Source: Casimicrobiaceae bacterium (GTDB lineage Bacteria > Pseudomonadota > Gammaproteobacteria > Burkholderiales > Casimicrobiaceae). Taken from it: DNA of 64,000 bases. The notes beneath the pieces are model-generated. The model searched no databases and had not been told where the DNA came from. It worked only from the letters and a program-made list of their open reading frames with translations. The stretch lies in assembly GCA_026646885.1 (NCBI GenBank), contig JAPKHK010000001.1, positions 538,403-602,402 on the forward strand. Direction: 5' to 3'. Positions 34,048 through 42,623 of this stretch are shown piece by piece. A program made the position numbers and the translations under genes. Every line of letters starts with the position of its first letter. The first letter of the stretch is position 1.

Positions 34048-35756
34048 GCGGGCCCTGCCCAGCCCGATTCCTCCGCCACGCCACTGAGTTGCGGCACATT
34101 CGGCTGGCGCGGAGCGATAGTTCTTTGTGCGCGCAACCAGCGGGCAACGACTTCCCAAATGGGCTCGCCCCGCGCACCTGGCGCCACCGGTGCCCAACCG
34201 GCAACGCGGTAGGTCTTGCCGGCATCGAGGGCCTTGCCCGCTAGTTGCAGGTCGCAAATGCGCTTGCCGAACGTCGCAAAAGGATGGCAGCGGTATGTGA
34301 GCCCGCCCACGCGCACCATGTCGCCGCCTTGCTGCAAATAGGGGTCGGGGTTGAAGAGATTGTCGGCGACGTCTTCGAGGATCGTTTTGATCGTCGCCCC
34401 GCTCATCTCGGTGACGGTGGTGTAGGGATAAGTGATGGCGGTTTGCGCCAGCAGGTCTTCCATGGTGAGGGTGGCGCCAGGCAGAAGGCTCGTGCCCCAG
34501 CGAAAGCCGGGCGAAAAGGCGATGGGCGCGTCTTTTTCCGCCATCAGCGCATCAAGGATGAGCTGGTCCCAAGTGCCGCTAAAATTGCCTCGGCGGTATA
34601 ACAGACCTTCGCTGCGGGCCAAGGGCTCGGCGAGCCGCGCGAGGTGCGGCGCGCGGGTCTTTTCGATGAGCCTGCTCATGGCTGCATCGGCCGGCAGGAG
34701 CTTGGAAAATATCGGCAGTAGTCGATAGCGATACCCAGTGACCGCAGGCCCTTTGATTTCCAAATCGAGCACGGCGAGAAACTTGCCATTGGAGCCGGCG
34801 TTGGTGACCAGGGTCTTGCCGCCGGAGTTGCTCACCACCAGAGGAGCGGGCACACCGTCGTGGGTGTGGCCGCCCAAAATGGCATCGATGCCGCGCACCC
34901 GGCTGGCAAGCTTCAAGTCCACGTCCATGCCATTGTGCGACAGCAGCACCACGGCCCGCGCGCCTTTGCCGCGCAGCGCATCGACTTCGGCTTGCAGGCT
35001 GTCCTCATTGATGCCGAAAGTCCATTCGGGAATCAAATACCGCGGGTTGGCGATCGGCGTGTAGGGAAAAGCCTGACCGATGATGCCCACCGGAACGCCG
35101 TTCACGTTGCGCAAATTCGAAGCCTTGAACACCGGGTCGCCAAAATCCTGAGTCTTGACGTTCTGCGCCAGGAATTCGATCTTGCCGGCGAGCTCTTTTT
35201 CCAGAGCAGCTTGCACGCGCCCGGCGCCATAAGTGAACTCCCAGTGCGCGGTCATGAGGTCCACGCCCAGAAGCTTGCAGGCCTCGATCATGTCGCGGCC
35301 TTGGGTCCACAATGACACCGCCGATCCCTGCCAGGTGTCGCCTCCATCGAGCAGCAAGGCTCCGGGCCGATCGGCCTTGAGGCGTTTGACCAAGGTGGCC
35401 AAATGCGCAAAGCCGCCGACCTGGCCATAACGTCGCGCCGCTACTTCGAAATCGAGGTGGGTGAAAGCGTGGGCCTGTGCGCTTGCGGCCGGAAGATCGA
35501 AACGCTTGAGCAGCGCTTCACCCACCAAATGCGGCGGCCTGCCCCGCGCCTCGCCGACGCCCAGATTCATGCTCGGCTCGCGATAATAGCTCGGCAGAAG
35601 CTGGGCATGGCAGTCGGTGAAATGCAGGAAGGAAACGTTGCCGAAAGGCTTCAGCTCATACAATGTACTTTCGGCTTCGGCGGCGGTGGCCGAAGGAATG
35701 TCCAGGCCGCAGGCGCTGGCTGCGGCCAGCACCTGCAGGAATTCCCGGCGGTTCAT
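34044..35756 (-). CDS. soxB: SoxB, sulfate thiol esterase
   Basis: SoxB hydrolyses the sulfate group from SoxY-bound intermediates in the periplasm. A Tat signal (NRREFLQVLAAAS) begins the protein; the dimanganese-site motifs are DCHAQLLP, GGDTWQGS, LLSHNGMDVD and the signature GGHTHDGVP. Length about 570 residues fits. The long frame upstream overlaps soxXA and is not used. It starts two bases after the soxXA stop. Confidence 0.96.
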   Translation of the reverse strand: MNRREFLQVLAAASACGLDIPSATAAEAESTLYELKPFGNVSFLHFTDCHAQLLPSYYREPSMNLGVGEARGRPPHLVGEALLKRFDLPAASAQAHAFTHLDFEVAARRYGQVGGFAHLATLVKRLKADRPGALLLDGGDTWQGSAVSLWTQGRDMIEACKLLGVDLMTAHWEFTYGAGRVQAALEKELAGKIEFLAQNVKTQDFGDPVFKASNLRNVNGVPVGIIGQAFPYTPIANPRYLIPEWTFGINEDSLQAEVDALRGKGARAVVLLSHNGMDVDLKLASRVRGIDAILGGHTHDGVPAPLVVSNSGGKTLVTNAGSNGKFLAVLDLEIKGPAVTGYRYRLLPIFSKLLPADAAMSRLIEKTRAPHLARLAEPLARSEGLLYRRGNFSGTWDQLILDALMAEKDAPIAFSPGFRWGTSLLPGATLTMEDLLAQTAITYPYTTVTEMSGATIKTILEDVADNLFNPDPYLQQGGDMVRVGGLTYRCHPFATFGKRICDLQLAGKALDAGKTYRVAGWAPVAPGARGEPIWEVVARWLRAQRTIAPRQPNVPQLSGVAEESGWAGPA

Positions 35757-35758
35757 TG

Positions 35759-37024
35759 CTAGTGCCGAATCCCCGGCACGGACAACTTGCGGCCGGCGTT
35801 CATGGCCGTCAGCGCCAATTCGATGTCGCCATACTCGCGCGCGTCGGGCGGCAATTCGTTGGCTCGCACCGACACGTTGCACCACTGGAAACGTTTGCGA
35901 ATGTCCCAGACTTCGCCACGCGCCGTGCGCCAAGTGGGAAAATGTCCCAGGAGATTGGGCAAACCGCTGACATATTGCCCGCGGAACCAGTGGTTTCCTC
36001 CCCGCTCCGGATCGTGGCAATCGCGGCAGGAGAAATTGAGCTGCCCCACTTTCTTGTCCATCAGCGCCTGGCCACGGGCCAAGGCTGCGGCCGCGCCGGA
36101 GCTGGCGGTATCGACGGCGATGGGCTGGCCGTTGGCCAAGGAGCGCAGGTAGATTGCCAGAGCGAGATTCGTTTCACTTTGCATGAGGTAATCCGCACCG
36201 GTCGTGGCACGCGCGTGGCGGGTGACGAACTCCTCCACGCCCAACACTTTGTCGAGCCGGGCTTCGTAGCGTGGCATCTGCGCGCCCCACGTTTTGAACT
36301 CTCGCGCCGGATCGCGGTGGCAATCGTTGCATGCCTTGCCCTTGGCACCCACGGCGCGGAAGGCTGCGGCGCCTTTGTCCAACGCGAAAGCGGCGGGATT
36401 CTCGGTGGGATCGAGATTGGGGCGCTTCTCCACGGGGGCGGGTCGTTTGTTGGGGTTTTCGTTCTCGTTATTGAATTGCGCCGGGGTCTTCAGGGTCATG
36501 AGAAAAGCGACCATGTCGCGCACTTCCTCGACATTGAACACGCCATGCGAGCCCCAGGGCGGCATGAAACTCTGCGGATTGGTGTGGCGGGCGTCCCAGA
36601 TCTGGGCGAACAGCCATTCTGGCGTACGTTGAGCGCCGATGAGCGAAAGGTCCGGGCCCGGATTGCCCGGCTGGGAACCGGTGTTCCCCAAGATGTGGCA
36701 GGTGATGCAACCGCCGCCCCGCCTGCGGTCGACGACGAGCTTCTTGCCCTTTTCGGCGTCGCCTGGAATGGGACCCTCGATCTTGGGTAGGGCGCCCACC
36801 GGGGGGGATACCGTCTGCACGAGGTTATTGAAGTTCTTCCAATCGGTCTGCGGCCAGCGGATACCCAGCGGCTCGACCGTGTAGCGCTTCCAGGGTGCCG
36901 GCGCCGCCGAACCCTCCAGCGCCAAAGGCGCCTCACTCTTCGATCCCCATTCCCCGAAAATCTGACAGCCGCCGAGGACACCCAATGCGGCGAGCGCGAG
37001 GCCCACCCCGAGTTCTTTGCGCAT
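35759..37024 (-). CDS. soxXA: Fused SoxX-SoxA c-type cytochrome
   Basis: A 421-residue exported protein that joins the two SoxAX subunits. A lipobox-like LGGC at residue 20 suggests lipid anchoring. The N-terminal SoxX part has one haem (CITCH, 106-110) and the distal ligand methionine in FMPPWG (154). The C-terminal SoxA part has two haem motifs, CNDCH (232-236) and CRDCH (333-337), and the active-site cysteine ligand Cys382 in QWCNVSVR. SoxAX couples thiosulfate to the SoxY cysteine. No separate soxX or soxA is present in the cluster. Confidence 0.93.
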   Translation of the reverse strand: MRKELGVGLALAALGVLGGCQIFGEWGSKSEAPLALEGSAAPAPWKRYTVEPLGIRWPQTDWKNFNNLVQTVSPPVGALPKIEGPIPGDAEKGKKLVVDRRRGGGCITCHILGNTGSQPGNPGPDLSLIGAQRTPEWLFAQIWDARHTNPQSFMPPWGSHGVFNVEEVRDMVAFLMTLKTPAQFNNENENPNKRPAPVEKRPNLDPTENPAAFALDKGAAAFRAVGAKGKACNDCHRDPAREFKTWGAQMPRYEARLDKVLGVEEFVTRHARATTGADYLMQSETNLALAIYLRSLANGQPIAVDTASSGAAAALARGQALMDKKVGQLNFSCRDCHDPERGGNHWFRGQYVSGLPNLLGHFPTWRTARGEVWDIRKRFQWCNVSVRANELPPDAREYGDIELALTAMNAGRKLSVPGIRH

Positions 37025-37070
37025 GTTTCCTCCTTCCGCCCCGAGGGTTCTTCTTTGGGGCACGCTCTGA

Positions 37071-37382
37071 TTACTGCACCGTCACCTCCGTGGCATCCTT
37101 CTTCCCGAGGTTGTCTTCCCACGCAACCGCAACTTTGTCTCCGGGTTTGGCCGAAGCGAGTTTGAGCCGCAAATAGGGGTTCTGCGAGATGCCTACCCCC
37201 CAGAGCGATTCCAGCACCGGCGCGCCGTTGTGGGTGATGCGCAGCGTTTGGATGAAATGCGCCGGCACCACCGCGCCTTTTTCATCCTTGCGCACCCCGG
37301 TTTCCATCGGGTGATTGATCAGCACCCGCACTTCGGCGCCACTGCCCTGCATCTGGGCGCGCACTTTGATCGAATCCGCCAT
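37071..37382 (-). CDS. soxZ: SoxZ, thiosulfate carrier partner
   Basis: A 103-residue SoxZ (IKVRAQMQGSGAEVRVLINHPMETG is family-typical in shape; NPYLRLKLA, VAWEDNLG). It binds SoxY to form the carrier complex. A GGAGCG ribosome site precedes its ATG, 15 bases after soxY. Confidence 0.95.
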   Translation of the reverse strand: MADSIKVRAQMQGSGAEVRVLINHPMETGVRKDEKGAVVPAHFIQTLRITHNGAPVLESLWGVGISQNPYLRLKLASAKPGDKVAVAWEDNLGKKDATEVTVQ

Positions 37383-37397
37383 GATCGCTCCTTGCCT

Positions 37398-37859
37398 CTA
37401 GCCGCCGCAGCCGCCAATGGTGATTTTCACTTCCTTGGCACTGCTATAGTAATTGCCGCCCGATTTGACCAGCGCGCGCACCTTGCCGGTTTCGGCCATC
37501 TTCATGCGCAGCGAGATTTCCGGCGCCATGCCGGGCCCGATGATGAAGCGCGCGACCAGCGGCACCGGGTTCTTTTCACCGACGACCAAAATTTCGCTGG
37601 TGTTGGGCAATAGGCTGGTCACCTCGATAGGCACCACGGCTCCGTTTTCGGCAATGTCCGGTGCCTTGAGAATGACGTCGCGGCTCTCGGCATAATTGAC
37701 GATGCCCAATTCGCTCAGCGCGGTCTTCGGGTCCCGCGCCGTAAAGGCGGTTTTCTTCCATTCCGCGGCGAGTGCCCGCAGAGGCGTCACCAGGTTGGCC
37801 ATTCCGGCCAACAGGGCGCCTGCACCCCAGTGCAAGAGTCGGCGACGTGATATCAGCAT
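37398..37859 (-). CDS. soxY: SoxY, sulfur-binding carrier protein
   Basis: SoxY carries sulfur intermediates on the cysteine of its C-terminal GGCGG, which is present here as the last five residues. A Tat signal (SRRRLLHWGAGALLAG) takes the SoxYZ pair to the periplasm. 153 residues; the start has AGGAGG just upstream. Confidence 0.96.
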   Translation of the reverse strand: MLISRRRLLHWGAGALLAGMANLVTPLRALAAEWKKTAFTARDPKTALSELGIVNYAESRDVILKAPDIAENGAVVPIEVTSLLPNTSEILVVGEKNPVPLVARFIIGPGMAPEISLRMKMAETGKVRALVKSGGNYYSSAKEVKITIGGCGG

Positions 37860-37961
37860 TTGGTCCTCCTAGAGTTGAACTTTGGGCACTGGCCGGTGCC
37901 TGAGGCGCTGACTTTCGGCCAGCGCTGCCAAGCGTCGTTCGGCCTGAGCCTCCTTAGCGCC

Positions 37962-39482
37962 CTACAGGCGATGAGTGTACATCAGTTGCCAGTTGAGCTG
38001 ACTGTGGCTGATGCTCATGCCCGCGCCGGCGTTGTCGACGGTGTTCTTACCGGCAATGGTCATGGAAAAGTTGACTTCCGAAGCTTTGCTGAAGGCGTAG
38101 CCCAAACCCAGGGTGTAGTGTGTTTTCACCGTCGCCGGGAAGAGCGCGTTGACCGTATCGTTCGGCACCGGATTGTTGGCGGTGTTGAGGCCGGCACGCA
38201 AGGTCAAGGCATCGCTCGCTCTGAAGGACGCACCCAGCTGGAAGATATCCTGGTCCTTCCAGTGTTGGTTCAAGGTCGCACTCAAGTCGGCGGAAGTGAT
38301 GCCGTTGGCGGCCATGAATTGCATGATGCCCTGGGCGCTCGGGTCGGCCTGCTGTTGGTCGGCGGTGAAGGTCAAGCGGAACTTGTCCATGACCCCGCTC
38401 CAGTTGATGCGGCGGTAGTCCGCGGTAACCAGGAGCTTATCATTGGCCTGGTAGGCCAAACCGGCGCCGAACATCTCCGGCCACTGAAAGTCGTGCACGG
38501 CGATGCGTCCGGAGATGTTCACCGGAACGTTGGTCATCGCGTTGTTCATCATGTTTACGTTCATGGCCAGATCGGCCCGGCCTTCCAAATCCTTGATGCT
38601 CGACTTGAGGTGGTAGCTCGCCCCGAAGCTCAGCGCAGCATTGGCTTTGTAAACCAATCCGAGACGGCCGCCCCAGCCGGTGGCGTTGGCGCGACCGGTG
38701 TAATCGTTGTCATTGGAGAATTTGAATTGCCCCCAGTTGAGGTCGCTCAGCATGGCCACGCCCGGGCCGCCAGAGCCGGGCATCATCGCCAAGCCAAAGC
38801 CATTGGCCATGCCGCCGCCGATGGTGCCGACCGGACTGCCGCCAGGCTGCATCATCCCTGCCATGGTCGCGCCCGGCATCTGCATCATCACGTCCATGCC
38901 TGCCCATTTCAAATCGAGCGCGCCGCCAATGCTCAAGCTGGGTGTGACGTTGAAAGCGAAGGGGACGATCAGGGCGCCCACACCCACTTCAGAGCGGTTC
39001 TCGTTGGCCGGCAAACCGTCGCCCCCCATGGCGATGGGCGCGCCATTCATGCCCATGCTGCCCATGGCCGACCGGTAGCCGTTCAAAACCGAATTGCTGC
39101 CGTATTCAGTACCCATGCCTCCTTGCGCGAAAACACCCAAACCATAGGACAGCGCGCCGCGCTTGGCCACGAAACCAAAAGCCGGCATGTAATAGGCGTC
39201 ACCTGCGGAGTTCGAACGCGTGCCCATTACTGAAGTGGACACATCCGGTCCCAGGAAGCCCACTGCCACGTCCAAGCGTCTTTCGCCATCGGCCATCAAG
39301 CCCAAGGTGGCCGGGTTGTTGATGACCGCGGCCGTACCGTTGTCGTAGGCCATCGACGCACCGCCCATGCCCGCGGCGATCGGGCCGTAGCCCTCCAGAT
39401 TCATGCCGTTGGTGGCGCACGCCATACCCGGTGCGACCAGGCTCAGTGCCGCTAGCACGGCCTTTAAGTGCATCAGTTTCAT
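37962..39482 (-). CDS. FadL/TodX (OmpP1) family outer-membrane channel
   Basis: About 506 residues with a signal peptide (LKAVLAALSLVAPGMACA) and the N-terminal hatch typical of FadL-type channels (GYGPIAAGMGGASMAYDNG, INNPATLG). The remainder alternates short polar turns and beta strands and closes with a strand ending THRL. An internal Met/Gly/Pro-rich loop (MPGATMAGMMQPGGSP) is unusual. FadL proteins pass hydrophobic compounds; its place between dsrE2 and soxY suggests uptake of a hydrophobic sulfur substrate, which is inference. I start at 39482 where AGAGGGGAA precedes the ATG. Confidence 0.85.
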   Translation of the reverse strand: MKLMHLKAVLAALSLVAPGMACATNGMNLEGYGPIAAGMGGASMAYDNGTAAVINNPATLGLMADGERRLDVAVGFLGPDVSTSVMGTRSNSAGDAYYMPAFGFVAKRGALSYGLGVFAQGGMGTEYGSNSVLNGYRSAMGSMGMNGAPIAMGGDGLPANENRSEVGVGALIVPFAFNVTPSLSIGGALDLKWAGMDVMMQMPGATMAGMMQPGGSPVGTIGGGMANGFGLAMMPGSGGPGVAMLSDLNWGQFKFSNDNDYTGRANATGWGGRLGLVYKANAALSFGASYHLKSSIKDLEGRADLAMNVNMMNNAMTNVPVNISGRIAVHDFQWPEMFGAGLAYQANDKLLVTADYRRINWSGVMDKFRLTFTADQQQADPSAQGIMQFMAANGITSADLSATLNQHWKDQDIFQLGASFRASDALTLRAGLNTANNPVPNDTVNALFPATVKTHYTLGLGYAFSKASEVNFSMTIAGKNTVDNAGAGMSISHSQLNWQLMYTHRL

Positions 39483-39561
39483 CTTAACGTTCCCCTCTAT
39501 GTTTGGTGACCCATCGAGCGAGCGGCCGACTAGCGATGTGCTCAGAAGCCGCGAGGCCGGC

Positions 39562-40035
39562 TCAGATGAATAGGCTGACATCGGCGTCCCCCGCAAACTC
39601 CAGAAAGGTCGCGGCGCCGCCATAGTCGATGCCATCGATGAAGTCGCTGGTCTTGAAATCGAAGAGATCCACGGTCATTTGGCAAGCGATGAGCTTCACC
39701 TCGGACTCGCGGCAAACGGTGCGCAGTTCCTCGAGGCTCGCCACCCCCTTTTTGCGTAGCGTGCCTTTCATCATCGACGTCGCCATTGCCTCCATTCCCG
39801 GCAGGGTTTGGACCAACACCGGCATGGGTACCGGCATGGGCATGGCGGGATTGGCCAGCGGCGAGATATGAATGCCGCTGAGGTCCTTGCGCAACAGCTG
39901 CAGTCCATAGAAAGTGAAAAAGATGCCCACTTCCCAACCGAGGCTCGCTGCCGTGGAGGCCAGTATGAACGGCGGGTAGGCCATATCCAGGGTGCCCTTG
40001 GTGGCGATGAGCGCCATGCGCTTGTTTTCCGACAT
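39562..40035 (-). CDS. dsrE2: DsrE2-type DsrE/F-like protein
   Basis: A 157-residue DsrE/DsrF/DrsH-like protein of the DsrE2 kind: MALIATKGTLDMAYPPFILA, a hydrophobic central helix (FILASTAASLGWEVGIFFTF), a Met/Pro-rich insertion and the conserved cysteines in LRTVCRES and LIACQMTVDLF. DsrE2 is commonly encoded beside tusA, and here tusA lies 110 bases upstream on the same strand. It is thought to take part in persulfide transfer between membrane and cytoplasm. Confidence 0.87.
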   Translation of the reverse strand: MSENKRMALIATKGTLDMAYPPFILASTAASLGWEVGIFFTFYGLQLLRKDLSGIHISPLANPAMPMPVPMPVLVQTLPGMEAMATSMMKGTLRKKGVASLEELRTVCRESEVKLIACQMTVDLFDFKTSDFIDGIDYGGAATFLEFAGDADVSLFI

Positions 40036-40145
40036 CTCTCCTCCTGCAGGGCGACGCCGCATGCGGCAGCTTCGCCACAAAAAGAACGAAAACCCCCCTC
40101 CCGCCGCTCACGCCCCGGCGGTGTGAACTGCTGGAACGAGGGGGC

Positions 40146-40373
40146 TCAGGCCTTGCGAATGAAAAACACGTACTCGCTGTTGACTTCCTCCGAGGACAGC
40201 AACTCGTTGCGCGTGGCCTTGGAAAATGCCGCCATGTCACGCATCGATCCGGGGTCGCTGGTGACTACCTTGAGCACTTGCCCAGACCCCAGTTCGCTCA
40301 ACTGCTTCTTGGTCTTGACGATGGGAAGCGGGCAATTCAGTCCGCGTAGATCGATTTCCTTGTCATAGTTCAT
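40146..40373 (-). CDS. tusA: TusA sulfur carrier
   Basis: A 75-residue TusA with the active-site motif NCPLPIVKTKK. It shuttles sulfane sulfur between sulfurtransferases and DsrEFH. I chose the ATG before NYDKEIDLRG, with GGAGCC upstream, over a longer frame with a non-family N-terminus. It heads the tusA-dsrE2-fadL-soxYZ-XA-B run. Confidence 0.93.
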   Translation of the reverse strand: MNYDKEIDLRGLNCPLPIVKTKKQLSELGSGQVLKVVTSDPGSMRDMAAFSKATRNELLSSEEVNSEYVFFIRKA

Positions 40374-40758
40374 CAGTAGGCTCCAGATGAATCGTTGCCG
40401 CCGCAGTGCCATGGCCAGCTTTGCCAGCCCTCGGCGGGCGGTACTATTAGGCGCAATCCAGGCAGGCAGCGTCTATAGCCGCCTCGGGTGATCCCAGGTA
40501 CGCCAAATGGGTAAGGCCAGCATACCAGGTTGTCGCCGCACCGGAGAGCCTCCCGGGGGCAGCCTCGCCGCCTCTGGCCAGGTCTACGGTAGCGCCCCAT
40601 GACAGGGTCTTCCCGGGCTTCCGCGCGCCCCGGACTTCATGCTCCCTCCCATACTGTGGCTGGGCGAGATTTGTTATGCTCTGGCGTAGGCGAAGTGGAT
40701 AGGCCGCCGCGACCTCGCCGGTGGCGCTGGGCCCGCCGATGCCGCCGTGGAGGTAACG
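40374..40758. promoter_or_regulatory. Divergent intergenic region between tusA and the thioredoxin-like gene
   Basis: About 385 bases with no supported gene. It should hold promoters in both directions. GGAGG near 40749 serves the rightward gene. I see no strong inverted repeat and no clear sigma-70 pair; short frames in it lack ribosome sites. Confidence 0.4.
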
Positions 40759-41763
40759 ATGCGCTTCCTATCGATTCTGATCCTGGCCATCCTCTTCTTG
40801 CTGATCGAAGTCCGCTCCGGCAGCGCGCAAACAGCGGCCGTGCCGGAGCCGCCCTGGTTCAAAGTGTCCTTTCTCGATCTCCCCGAGGATTTGGCCGAGG
40901 CGCGCCAAGACGGCAAGCGCCTGATGATCTATTTTCACCAGGACGGCTGCCCCTACTGCTATAAGCTGCTGCAAGAGAACTTCGGCGAAAAACGCATCGC
41001 CGAAAAAACCCAGAAGCACTTTCAGGTGATCTCCCTCAACATTTGGGGCGACCGCGAAATGACCGATCTCGCCGGGCGCCCCACCACCGAGAAAGCCTTT
41101 GCCAAGGCCCAGCGAGTCCAGTTCACTCCGACTCTGCTGCTTTTCGACGAGCATGGCGCTATCGCCTTGCGGCTCAACGGCTACGTGCCGCCACACAAAT
41201 TCAGCGCGGCAATGGACTATGTCAGCGCCGGACACGCCAAGAAACAGGCATTCACCGATTTTCTCCTGGCGCAGAAAGCCGAGCCGGCCAGCGCCAGACT
41301 CCATCCCCAGCCCTGGCTGCTTCCCTCCCCCTTGGATCTCGCGCGGCCCGCTCCCCTGCCATTGCTGGTGTTGTTCGAGCAAAAAGTCTGTGCGGCCTGC
41401 GATGAAATGCACACTGAAGGCTTTACTCGCGCCGAAGTGGCCGAGATCTTGCGCCGCTTGCGGGTGGCGCGAGTCGATATCGCATCCGCGGAAACGCTGC
41501 GCACGCCTAGTGGCGATCGGCGCAGCATGCGCGAATGGGCACGCGAGCTCAAGATCGCTTACACACCGAGCCTCGTTTTTTTCGATTCGCGGGGGCAGGA
41601 AGTCTTTCGGGTCGAAGGCTATCTCCGTCCCTTTCATCTCGCCTCCAGCCTGGAGTACATCGCTTCGGGCTCCTATCGCGAGCAGCCCGAATTCCAACGC
41701 TTCATCGAGACACGCGCCGCGGCGAGACGAGCCAAAGGCGAGAAAATCGAGCTCTTGCGCTAG
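40759..41763 (+). CDS. Exported protein with two thioredoxin-like domains (SoxW-like)
   Basis: A 334-residue protein with an N-terminal signal or anchor (FLSILILAILFLLIEV). Two thioredoxin-like domains follow, the first with CPYC (about residue 63, in FHQDGCPYCYKLLQ) and the second with CAAC (about residue 208, in EQKVCAACDEMH). Both have the cis-Pro phrase (QFTPTLLLF and AYTPSLVFF). SoxW-type thioredoxins often accompany sox genes and reduce periplasmic partners; the double-domain layout is less usual. Start chosen at the ATG with GGAGG upstream. Confidence 0.82.
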   Translation: MRFLSILILAILFLLIEVRSGSAQTAAVPEPPWFKVSFLDLPEDLAEARQDGKRLMIYFHQDGCPYCYKLLQENFGEKRIAEKTQKHFQVISLNIWGDREMTDLAGRPTTEKAFAKAQRVQFTPTLLLFDEHGAIALRLNGYVPPHKFSAAMDYVSAGHAKKQAFTDFLLAQKAEPASARLHPQPWLLPSPLDLARPAPLPLLVLFEQKVCAACDEMHTEGFTRAEVAEILRRLRVARVDIASAETLRTPSGDRRSMREWARELKIAYTPSLVFFDSRGQEVFRVEGYLRPFHLASSLEYIASGSYREQPEFQRFIETRAAARRAKGEKIELLR

Positions 41764-41933
41764 CAGGCAGCGGGCAAGCCCGTCGGCGGCCAGACAGGGC
41801 AATGCGCGCACAAACCGGGCGTTTCGCGCTAAAGTGCTGCCCGAACGGGTCGAAACGGACCGTCGACGCGCTGCGCGTGGCCGATAGACCCGCTGATTGG
41901 CCGGGACACACCGACGCAGAAACACCACCGCTG

Positions 41934-42623
41934 ATGACCGACACGCTTACTGGCCCGCCGATTTGGCAGGCGCTCGCGTTGGCCCGCGGCCCCGCGCACA
42001 CCGTTCTCGAACTGCCGCCGCTCAGCCGCCAAGCTTGGCTGCGCGACCGCTTGGCCGACGCGACGCCTGAACTGGTGCGCCAATCAGGCGACGGGCTGAG
42101 ATTGCCCGGGCGCGAGGGACGTGCCACGCCGGCGGCGGTGCTGATTCCCATCGTGCAACATGCCGGCTCCCTGGAGATTATCCTGACGCAACGCAGCCAA
42201 GCTCTCGACGACCACGGCGGACAGGTGGCCTTTCCTGGTGGGCGCTGCGCGGACCATTGCGAGAGCGCCGAAGCGGCGGCATTGCGCGAAGCCCATGAGG
42301 AGATCGGCCTGCCTGCGGAGCGCGTTTCGGTCCTGGGAAAACTCGCGCCTTACGACACCATCACCGGCTATCGTGTGACCCCAGTGATCGGCTGGATCGA
42401 AGGCGAGATCGAACTAGCGCTCGATCCGAACGAAGTGGCCCAAGTTTTCCGGGTGCCCCTCGCCTTCCTGCTAGACCCGGCCAACTATCGCCGCCATCGC
42501 TACGATCTGGGCGACATCCCCAGGCACTATTTCTCGGTGCCCTTCCAAGGGCATTACATCTGGGGCGCCACGGCGACCATGCTGCTCATGCTCTACCACA
42601 CCTTGCTTCGGGAAGGCCGATGA
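41934..42623 (+). CDS. NUDIX hydrolase, CoA-pyrophosphatase type
   Basis: A 229-residue hydrolase of the NudL/Nudt7 kind. The Nudix box is complete (GG-x5 region FPGGRC, then EAAALREAHEEIGL), preceded by the UPF0035-like LTQRSQALDDHGGQVAFPGG. It probably cleaves coenzyme A or related nucleotides. The long frame upstream has no family-like sequence, so I use the ATG at 41934. Its stop overlaps the patatin ATG (ATGA). Confidence 0.88.
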   Translation: MTDTLTGPPIWQALALARGPAHTVLELPPLSRQAWLRDRLADATPELVRQSGDGLRLPGREGRATPAAVLIPIVQHAGSLEIILTQRSQALDDHGGQVAFPGGRCADHCESAEAAALREAHEEIGLPAERVSVLGKLAPYDTITGYRVTPVIGWIEGEIELALDPNEVAQVFRVPLAFLLDPANYRRHRYDLGDIPRHYFSVPFQGHYIWGATATMLLMLYHTLLREGR

